A DNA stretch of 48,183 nucleotides from Cymbomonas tetramitiformis. Lineage: Eukaryota > Chlorophyta > Pyramimonadophyceae > Pyramimonadales > Pyramimonadaceae. The notes beneath the pieces are model-generated. The model was not told where the DNA came from. It worked only from the letters and a program-made list of their open reading frames with translations, and did not search any database. A program made the translations under genes and the position numbers. Position 1 is the stretch's first letter; every line of letters starts with the position of its first letter. The stretch is from contig LGRX02025884.1 of the NCBI GenBank assembly GCA_001247695.2, positions 1 to 48,183 on the forward strand, written 5' to 3'. This document shows positions 40,186 to 48,183 of this stretch, piece after piece.

Positions 40186-41457
40186 ATGCGCCGCCTCCAC
40201 CAACCGGGTATCTCTGTGTTGCTGGGCGCGTCACCGCAAAACTCAGGTCTTCCAGGAGGAGAGGTCAGGTGGGGTTCCGCTCGAGGTGTGATGCAGGGGA
40301 ACATCCCAAGGGGCTGGATCGAAGATTATAAGTACTATCTAGAGAACCACCACCCAATCCTCGGATTGATTTGTTGTGATCCGCTTCACCGCTTGAACCG
40401 ATGTGACCGCATCATCATTGTTGTGTTTGCAATCAGCTATGCATTTTTTATCAGCGTCATAATTGCCCAAGCATGCAGCCCTGACAGTGATAATGACAGC
40501 GATGACGGATGTACAGCATACATAAGCTGGATGCTCTCGACAATCTTGGGAACTCTACCGAGCTTGATTCTTCACAGCACGATGTATTATATGCTGACAT
40601 GTCCATGCACCTCGAGCCGCCACAAGACCACATTACGGGAGTTCGCAGACAGGTGTGCCTTGTGCACATCATCCTGACGATGCTGCAATGCCTGCTAGGC
40701 ATGCACAGGGCCCTTTGACTTGTTCTGCGCTTCTGCTGGAGGATATGGCAGCCGAGGCGAAATGCCCTCCAAGGGCGCTTCTGAATGATCCAGCAGGCGG
40801 GCTGACTGCTAAGGGTCCAGCTCATGTCCCTGTCGCCTGCTCACCGGCTTGTCTTGACGAGGGCCTTGACGAGCACGTCGGGATAGACCTTAGCCTCTTC
40901 AGAACCTTCAGCATATGCTGCAGCTGTCTTTCTGTGCACTTTTGCGCGAATTCAGTGTTGGCCGTCCACTTTGGCGTGCTGGTCCCAGTCATTGATGCTC
41001 CGACGTACTCCAGGCGATGTTCTTGCCTGCCCGGGCCCTTGTCTCCAGCAATCCCTCTCCTCAAAGGTGGGGTGTGTGCGCACCACATACCCAACTTTAC
41101 ACGATTACTATGTTCCACCGTGGCGGCATTCTTGTTTGCCGAGTGTTTTTTCACTGATGCACTGTGCCTTGAAAACTGTTGTGCAGTTGTGCCCTCTTCT
41201 CCGGCCGCGTCATTTCTCTGGCAATCTGTGCGTCTAGCCTCCTCCTCTTCATCATATCAATAGCAATGCTAACATCTGGGGACTTGCAACTATTCTGGTT
41301 CGACTTTGTAGTGGTGACCGTGGAAAGTTGGGTTTTGGCTGCGCTTTTACCGGCTGCTGTCGAGTTCAACTTCTGGTTCACAAGAGGTGCGATTACAATC
41401 GAGGATGCAGGGCTGCTTATTAAAATGAATGACTCCACCTGGATCGCAAGTGGCTAG
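40186..41457 (+). CDS. gene C, multipass membrane protein, two exons, 245 aa
   Basis: Exon 1 is 40,186-40,652 (first ATG, ends GACAG|GTGTG, phase 2); exon 2 is 41,187-41,457 (after TTGTGCAG, ends TAG). The joined frame is open throughout. Exon 1 holds NHHPILGLICCDPLHRLNRC just before the first helix (IIIVVFAISYAFFISVIIA) and a second helix (YISWMLSTILGTLPSLIL). Exon 2 holds two or three more (VISLAICASSLLLFIISIAM; WVLAALLPAAVEF). I recall a HPILxxxxCDPLHxxxRxxR signature in uncharacterised protist proteins. Function is unknown; a membrane location is well supported by the helices. The 534-bp intron may hold a retroelement fragment on the minus strand (40,822-41,154). Confidence 0.75.
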
Positions 41458-42486
41458 CAAGTACACATCCATTAATCCTACGATGATATGCATGCATGCC
41501 TTTCGAGAGGTGCCAGAGGTGACAGAAGTAGAAGGAGAATTTTGCTTAGTGGAATCAATCAATTTGGATCCATCCATTTCACGGTCTGTACTTTATAACA
41601 GAACAGTGACCTTGGGAGCTGGCTGTCCTGAGGAGGGAAAAGGGTGTGTGCATGCGTGCTCAGAGTTCAGCATGTGCTGTGGTGTGTTCCGATTTGGGCG
41701 ATGGGCTGGTGAAAAAGAACGATCAAATGAGCACAAGGTGAATGTGACGGCCGAAGACAGCGGTAATAGAGTATAACGCGAATGAATGTGACGGCCGAAA
41801 ACAAATGCAGGGAGTAATGTGATGAACGTGGAGTGCGGTTCAGTTTTTGTATTTTGATCCACCTAATCAATAGTGGCGTGTTGCTCCTCAGACGTTTATT
41901 GGAACGTGTGCATTGCTCCTTCTGGATGGTTTCCTACTGTGTACTAACAAAGCAGCGATTGTTAGAGTTTATATTTCATCTGGTTTGCTCTCACGGTCAT
42001 CAAACCATGCAGCATCATTAGAATTCAGATACCCAGGTTTAAACCCATGGGGGGAAACGCATATATACATACCACATGAGAGAAAAAAGGCAAAAGGGTC
42101 GCAAGCATGTTCTAACAAAACATCTGTAGCATACAAATCCAAAAATGCAGGATCACCCACACTGTCCCACACATTACCATAATTTGGAATGTGTGCAAGC
42201 ATGTTGCTATACTTATTCCGATAGGGATGTTCAATGCACGGAGTCCATTAACAACCCCGCAAAGTAGGGTGCCAATATAATGCTACAAATACGTACAACG
42301 AGCACCCTCATACAATTCTCACATATGACAGAAAGCCTCAATTAACTTTGTCAGTTGATGTGAATCACAACATTCCTACAAATTCAGACGAGTACACTCA
42401 GCCTCGCAATTGCAAAATGCGCATATTTGCACTGTCGAGATATCAGAGGTGTCGGGTGACTTTTCCAGTAAGCCTAGATTAATTCA
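41458..42486. other. no gene recognised
   Basis: Downstream of gene C. It has a short direct repeat (GAATGTGACGGCCGAA at about 41,741 and 41,784). ORFs are short and unconvincing. Confidence 0.35.
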
Positions 42487-43070
42487 CTATGTTATGGTGG
42501 GGCGTCGAGAGCAGCAATTTACCAAAACTAGGGCCGCTGATATATTAGATATAAGCGTACATAAGAATAAATTACTATTTGGTTGCGGAGTTTTTCGATA
42601 GATTATAAAGCGTTTACAGAGCGTTGAGCATACGAATTTATCACAAAATCCATATTTAACACAATATCATTAAATCGTCACTAACTTTTGCAGTTTTAAA
42701 TATTTTTACATTTTATAAAGCCAGGGTAGTTCTATGGCTCGAGACGAACATTTTGACTGTTGAAAATTTACGAGATTCGAGACGGGCTGCTAGATACGGC
42801 CACACAGCGAATCTCACAAAATCTGAACAATAAAAATGTTCTCGAGCCATAGAACCACCCTGGCTTCATAAAATATAAAAAGATTTAAAACTGCAAAAGT
42901 TATTATCGATTATACAACATTATTCAAAATATGGATTTTGTTATAAAACTCTATTTGCGCTGCTCTGTTGGATGCTCGCAAGGCTAGGGGGACGCAAAAC
43001 TTCGCGTCCTATATACATTACAAATGTTGACCGGATGCTGAATTGCTCTCGACGCCCCACCATACTATGT
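42487..43070. mobile_element. foldback element with 6-bp target duplication
   Basis: The element spans 42,493-43,064 (572 bp). Its ends are the inverted repeat TATGGTGGGGCGTCGAGAGC, and CTATGT flanks both sides (42,487-42,492; 43,065-43,070). The arms are about 260 bp each, roughly 80% similar, and fold over most of the element; the centre has a further small stem (GAGATTCG/CGAATCTC). There is no coding capacity. It is a MITE/foldback-type DNA transposon. Confidence 0.88.
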
Positions 43071-43362
43071 GTACATTCAACAGGATATTCTGTCATAGCA
43101 TGAATCAAGAATGTTGTTGGATAGAACCTCAAATTACATATTTGCTAAGCTATTCTACCGTGCCATAAACCCTGTCTAAGTCCATTCGGCGACAGGAACA
43201 CACTGTGTGACAATTGTAATTAAACCAATGTCCATATGCCTACACGCGCAGGATGAGGCATGCTATAATAACGCAGCGCACACAAAGCGCATTGCGCCTT
43301 GGCATGAGGCATCCTATTCCCTTCCTCCCAAGCAGCATCCGCATCATTCAGCAAGCGCATAC
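43071..43362. other. 3' flank of the PPR gene
   Basis: Nothing recognised. It presumably includes the 3' untranslated region of the minus-strand PPR gene. Confidence 0.3.
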
Positions 43363-46300
43363 TCATGTATTTCCGAAGCCATTTCCTACATTCTCCTTAG
43401 CTTCACTACCACTGCGCACAAATTCAGCTACCAACGACTGAGCCTCCGTTTCCTCTGCGGGATCCCACGCACCAGGGATCGTGCCTAAAAGCTTGAGTAG
43501 CTCCCATTGCTGCTCTTTCTCGAGCATCCCTTGCAGTTCACAGGCAGCGGTGGCACCCAGCTGAATCTTTCTCTCCCCCAGTTGGCGCAGAGGGCCTTCC
43601 AGGCTCTCCCACTCTTGTGCCTCTACCAACATCTGTATCCAAAGAGAGTAAATCGACGGTGAGATCTCGATGCACTTTGAATTCATTTCCTGGATCATTT
43701 GATATATCTCATCCCTTTCGCCATGTTTGTGCAGCCCTTTGATGTACACCGTGTATGCAATTGGGTCTGGTTGGATCCCACGGTTACGCATTTCTCTCCA
43801 GGTCATCACAGCTCGCTTCCATTTAGCATCATTATCCAGGGAATGCACCAGCGAGGTGAAAGTCACCACCGTGTGATCGATGCCCGCCTCTGCCATCTCC
43901 TGAAGCACAGCCGTGACCACCTCACCAGAACACGTCATCCAAACAATTCGGCTCTTTTCCATTTGAGGAAATGGCTTCCCACTTTTGGGGGCCCGTATGC
44001 AGTGGGCTCAGCAAGCAGGCAAAATGCCACAGAACACTGAATGGACCGCAAGACTTCCTTAAACACTGCCACACGGGACAACGCAGACAACAAATCCGTA
44101 GGAAATCAACTGAATCCACTGATGCTCTGCCAGTGGCAAGGAGGGTCCATCACTCCCTGTACCCGTGTTGCACAACACCCGCGTGAAGCCCAGTGTGCAG
44201 CTGTGGGGGCAGGGGAGGGACGCTTTGAGCTTCCCAGATCAATCAATTGTGTGCCGCTTCCCAGTGCCACCTCAAACCCTATCACGTTGCAGGAAGGCGA
44301 CGCATTCGCCAACCCTTCCTGGCTGATCACCCAGCAAGTTCAGGGTGAATCTGACTTTAGCCGAACCATCACACGGAGCCCGCACACGAACTGCAATGTA
44401 TATGTATGTATATGCGTATATGTGTATGCGCGCCAACTACACTGGATTGATCGAAAAGGGCGCAGCGCCCCATGGCAATCTACAGCCCTTCTTATGGTGG
44501 CAGCCGACTGCCGCCCTCGGCATCTGCCATGCGAACGCACCTGCAGCAGCCCATCCACCTCTCGCCACATCCCACGCTTTGCCAGGGTATCAACCAGTGT
44601 AGTGTACATGAACACATCCGGTTGCAGGCCGGCCTCCTTGTAGTCCTGCAGCACCTGCTCCGCGCGCTCCAGCTGCCCCGCGCGGCCGAGCGCGCTCAGC
44701 AGCGTGCTGTAGGTCACAACATTCGGAGAGACGCCGGCGTCGAGCATCTCCTGCACCAGCTCCTCCATGCGCTTCCATTGGCCGTGGTGCCCGAGCGCGT
44801 CCATTAGTGCTGAGTACGCTTGCCTGTCAGGTTGAATATGGCTCGCTCGCATATGTTGCATGACCTCCTCCACGAGCGGCCACTGCGCCTCCAGCCCAAG
44901 AGCATGGATTAATGCAGTGTATGTTCTCACATCCGGCTTGAGCTGCGCCCTGTGCATCTTCCGGACACAGTCCAGTGCGCGGCCCCACTCCTTTACCCGC
45001 AGAGCATTCGATAGAAGTGAATTGAAGATCACGCGATTTGGCTTCAGGCCTGCCGTATCCATCTGCAAGCCCCCACCAAGCACCCTCAGCCACCCGACCC
45101 ATCTCACCGCCGCTCCCCTCAAACACGCCCGCATGCATTAGGGAAATATGTTGAGAATAATTTGCAGTGTGCCCACACAGGAATATTGAGAAATATTCCA
45201 TGAAGAACATGCCACGAAAGTGCAAAAGAACAGAGCTGAGTTCGTGTCTGTTCGAACTCCTACTTCTAGTCTGTGACCGGATCTGCATCTCTTGGAAGGG
45301 TCGAACCGTCACTGTCGACAGACAGGGCGCGCGGCTCAGGTCGACTGGGGTAATATTTTGAAACCACTAAAATTCCGTGGGCTCCAATTTAAACATAATA
45401 TCACCAAAAGCATTCTTCGTTTATCCTTGAAATTTTTAATACCAGCTCATGGCAAAACGCCACAAAAGCCAGCCGCCCATCTCATAACGGCTGAGTTGAT
45501 TTGGGTATGTTTGGTGGACGTAAGTGAACTAGGATTGCGTGTCACCCAAAGTTCCTTCTAACTATTCCTCCACCCGGGCCTGGCTCCCAGTGACGGAATC
45601 AACACAGTCATAACATTGTCACGATGATAGTACTGTATCTGTATCGTTGCTGCTGTCGTTGATCCTACACGCCTGATCTGCTGTGAAGGGTTTCAGCTCT
45701 AGACGGTGCATGAACTTAGGGTTTCTCAGGGTTTAAGCCCCTATGAGCCGCAGTGACGCTAGACAGTCAGTCATTACACCAAATTGAACCACTGAGAGTG
45801 CAGATTCCAAACCGGGCAAGCGCCCATCATTTGGCAAGCGCACCGGGCAAGCGCCCCTCCGTCATTCATCAAGCGCTCGTCACCACCGTGGGCAATCCAA
45901 AGCGAGCACCTTCACCCTGCTCCGAGCTGCTGGGGGGATCCTCACCTCCTTCAATAGCTGCGCCACATCCTGCCAGTCTCTCCTCCTGCCCGCGGCCTCG
46001 ATCAGGGATGCGTATGTGTAGATGTCCAAGCTCAGACCCGAGGTTCGAATGTGAGCCACCAAGCGGCCGAGCATGGCCCACCGGGCAGAACCCGTCAGCG
46101 CCGCAATCAACGGTCTGAAGAACCCGATCTCGTTCTGCTGAGGGGCCTGCACGAGCTGCGACAGAAGAGCATCGAGACGCCGCCACTCGCCGTGATGGCA
46201 CATCGCACATCCGAGCTGGGCGAAGGTGCTCACATCCGGCAGCAGCCCCGCCTCGGGGTAAACGCGCTCCAGCACCTCCGTGGCCTGGTCCCAGTGCCCT

Positions 46301-48072
46301 CCCTGCAACAGGCCCGCTCTCCGTCACTCGAGAGCCCCGGCACGCTCACGCCAAGCAAGCGAACCGGCGGCGTGTGCGGCGCGCCGCACAGAGTCGTGCA
46401 GAGGGAGCAGCGGGGCACTGCTAGGAGGCGGCACCTCCGTGAGGACGTGGACCCAGGTGTGCAGGAGGTCGCGGCTCAGCTCCACACCGTCCGAGCGCAT
46501 CTCCCGGAGCAGGTGCTCTTGGTCGGCACGCACGCCGCCTCCTCGGGGCGCCTGCAGCGCATCCGGGGCCCAAAGCAGGTGCTGATAGGTCTCTGCGTCT
46601 GGCCTGGCGCCTGCGCCCCGCATCTCCCGGAGCAGGCGGTCCATGCTCTCCCACTGCTTACCCTCGCCGATCGCCTCCCGCAGGAAGTCCTTGCCCAGGG
46701 CCTTGATCAGCGCGTTGTACACCCGCGTGTTCACGTGCACGCCCGCCTCCCGCATTTCCTGCACGGCGCGTCCCATGCGCTCCCACTCCTGGCAGCCGCC
46801 GAGCACCTCCAGCTGCGCACAGTACACGGACAAGTCGGAAACCTGACCCTTCTCGCGCATCTCTCGAAGCAGCTCCTCGATTTCTTCCCACAGCTCTTGC
46901 CGCCCATAAGCTCGGACCAAGTTTGAGTACGTTCTCGCGTCTGCCGGCACCCCCTGGGCCGCCATCTCCCTCCGGGTGCCCTCCACGCCTTCCCAGTCCT
47001 TCGCCTGCACAGTCCCCCCACCTCCCTCGAATCATATTGGAGATGTTCGCAAAGAGGGCAGCCAAGTGGGACGCGCCCAAGGCGAGCGCCCAATGAGCTC
47101 CGAGTCGTGACAATGCCACGCGCTAAGCCGGTGGCAAGATGAATGAATACTGCGCCACCAGCCATTGATGTTATGAGCACTGGCTCCGAGCCGTTGATCA
47201 GATGAACACTGTGACCGCGCCTTAAATCATCGATTCCAATACATAAACACGATGCATTCCTTCGCGCTCCTCGCCGTGAATCATGATATGAATTGAACGT
47301 TGACTGCAATGCCCCGTCCAACTCTGAGCCATCGATCCAATCACATCGCCGTTGGGTCGTTTGGGTGTGAGCCCCCGTCCAACTCTGAGCTGCGCATGCC
47401 GGGACAGAAATACCGAGCACATGCCCATCGCAGGCGGAGCCGTCGATGCAGCCAGATGATCCCGAAATGCACTCCTGTCCGGCCACAAGCCTCAGGAGCC
47501 GGGCGCAAACCGTGGAGCACTCGTGCTTGCGCCACGTGGCCATGTCTGGATTGCGCGAAAGTGAATGAACCAAAGTTTGCTGGGAGTCGAGGGGATGGCG
47601 CATCCGCTCGGAGGTCGGCGCGCGGTTGAGCAGATCAAGCGCTTTTGCCCTGGGGGCCCGCCCGCCGCCTCACCTTGCCATACATCTCCAGGAGCACGTT
47701 GTACGTCAACGTGGAAAAAGCTACTCCTGCACTTCTCATCTGCAGCAGCAGCCCATCAATCCAGTCTGGAAGCTCATCCCTCGCCGCGCTCACGAGCAGC
47801 ATGTTGAAGCAATGCCTGCTTGGCTGGAGTCCTGCGGCGCGCATCTCTCCAAAAAGCTGACCCACCCGTTCCCATTCTTTTGCCTTCGCCATGGGCAACA
47901 GCAGCTCGCAGTACGCTGCGGCAGCCCGAGGATCCTTGGCGCTCGTTGGCGAGGCGTGCAGCTCCGACGGGATTTCCCGAAACACGTTGTCGGCGTCCTT
48001 GAGCGCACCCGCCTTCGCGAGTGTGCGCACAAACGTGGCAACAGCCAGCCAGTCCGGCTCCACCTTCGCGTC
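43363..48072 (-). CDS. pentatricopeptide-repeat (PPR) protein, at least five exons, 5' end outside the window
   Basis: Exons in coding order: 47,674-48,072, 46,435-47,004, 45,946-46,302, 44,541-45,062 and 43,363-43,899. All lengths are multiples of three, all introns are phase 0, and all borders are GT-AG (for example GGCAAG|GTGAGG, TTGCAG|ATGGAT). About 794 residues are present and the N-terminus, including any organelle transit peptide, is missing. About twenty 35-residue P-type repeats are visible, for example VSPNVVTYSTLLSALGRAGQ, LQPDVFMYTTLVDTLAKRG and IQPDPIAYTVYIKGLHKHGE. PPR proteins bind single-stranded RNA in mitochondria or plastids and govern its stability, processing or translation. 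No DYW, SMR or RNase domain follows; the C-terminus is short and plain. Introns hold TR-e and an LTR remnant. Confidence 0.88.
43900..44540 (-). other. PPR intron 4
   Basis: 641-bp intron containing a short TATG/TGTA microsatellite (about 44,395-44,428). There is no inserted element that I recognise. Confidence 0.7.
45159..45398 (+). repeat. dispersed terminal repeat, copy TR-e
   Basis: Solo copy: TTTGCAGTGTGCCCACACAG, GCAAAAGAACAGAGCTGA, right end GGGCTCCAATTTAAACATAA. It resembles TR-c more than TR-a/b/d. No gag or pol accompanies it. Confidence 0.75.
45590..45815 (-). repeat. diverged solo LTR related to the 410-bp LTR
   Basis: CAGGGTTTAAGC, GCTAGACAGTCAGTCATTAC and GTGCAGATTCCAA parallel the right part of the LTRs at 11,638 and 14,579 (CAGGGTTTGAGC, CCTAGACAGTCATTCTTTAC, CTGCAGATTCCAA). 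The left part is weakly similar. It is shorter and older than those LTRs. Confidence 0.5.
47005..47673 (-). other. PPR intron 1
   Basis: 669-bp intron. It contains a direct repeat CCGTCCAACTCTGAGC (about 47,317 and 47,380). Nothing else is recognised. Confidence 0.65.
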
Positions 48073-48183
48073 CTGCAACCCAGCATCGGCATCCAAGCGT
48101 CAAACCAAAGCAGACTCCCAATAATGCCCGCCCCGCGCAACCCTCCACTATTCCCGCCCACTACACCCATCCCACAACTGCAT

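Larger units (their letters stand above)
45063..45945 (-). other. PPR intron 3, filled with transposon remnants
   Basis: 883-bp intron, against 132 bp for the neighbouring intron 2. It contains TR-e, a diverged LTR and a short GGGCAAGCGCCC-type repeat (about 45,815-45,860). Confidence 0.75.

Noticed and set aside
40822..41154. 110-codon minus-strand ORF in the gene C intron
   Set aside because: It may be a retroelement fragment, but I could not match it to a motif with confidence.
8047..46434. Two introns of exactly 132 bp (8,047-8,178 and 46,303-46,434), equal to the satellite period
   Set aside because: No sequence similarity between them or to the satellites. Treated as coincidence.
1..48183. 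CRISPR array, rRNA genes or bacterial operons
   Set aside because: No direct-repeat/spacer pattern, no rRNA sequence and no closely packed bacterial-style genes. Repeats here are contiguous tandem or transposon repeats.

Overview
This is a nuclear-type eukaryotic window rather than a bacterial one. It has spliced genes with GT-AG introns and matching phases, a long pentatricopeptide-repeat (PPR) gene, an EF-hand gene, two multipass membrane protein genes, many satellites, and retroelements of several classes. The PPR gene and the mix of DIRS-like, LTR and hAT elements with polinton-like virus (PLV) genes suggest an alga. A green prasinophyte of the Pyramimonadales/Cymbomonas kind is my best guess, but this is inference from gene style, not from a marker gene.

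Layout. 1-1,450: two different satellites that both have a 132-bp period. 1,813-2,388: a 288-bp duplication. 2,386-3,036: small minus-strand ORFs. 3,127-3,338 and 5,681-5,807: clusters of perfect stem-loops. 3,373-4,756: three copies of a palindrome-rich 462-467-bp unit. 6,969-20,796: candidate gene A, a membrane protein whose exons join in phase. One of its introns appears to hold about 9 kb of nested retroelements: a decayed DIRS-like element with a young non-autonomous LTR element (410-bp LTRs, CTGCC target duplication) inserted in its recombinase gene, plus a second gag-only copy. 21,230-26,395: an AT-rich remnant of a PLV with the C-terminal part of a major capsid protein (MCP) and a run of fibre-like proteins sharing a MSxFG start. 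The MCP fragment is fused in frame to a Gag-protease retroelement (26,395-29,543) that has five ~180-bp 5' repeats. 30,674-31,288: palindromes. 31,786-34,541: a third DIRS-like gag, a long foldback and a complete 856-bp hAT element with an 8-bp target duplication.

36,010-37,048: EF-hand gene. 37,850-39,370: a diverged duplication and a 10-bp minisatellite. 40,186-41,457: gene C, a two-exon membrane protein. 42,493-43,064: a second foldback element with a 6-bp target duplication. 43,363-48,072: a PPR gene of at least five symmetrical phase-0 exons, entering from the right edge, with transposon remnants in its introns.

A caution applies throughout. At least six reading frames are broken by a single base in a homopolymer run, in host, viral and retroelement genes alike. 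Sequencing or assembly error is therefore a live explanation for any one frameshift. Without tools, similarity statements rest on recognised motifs, not on searches.
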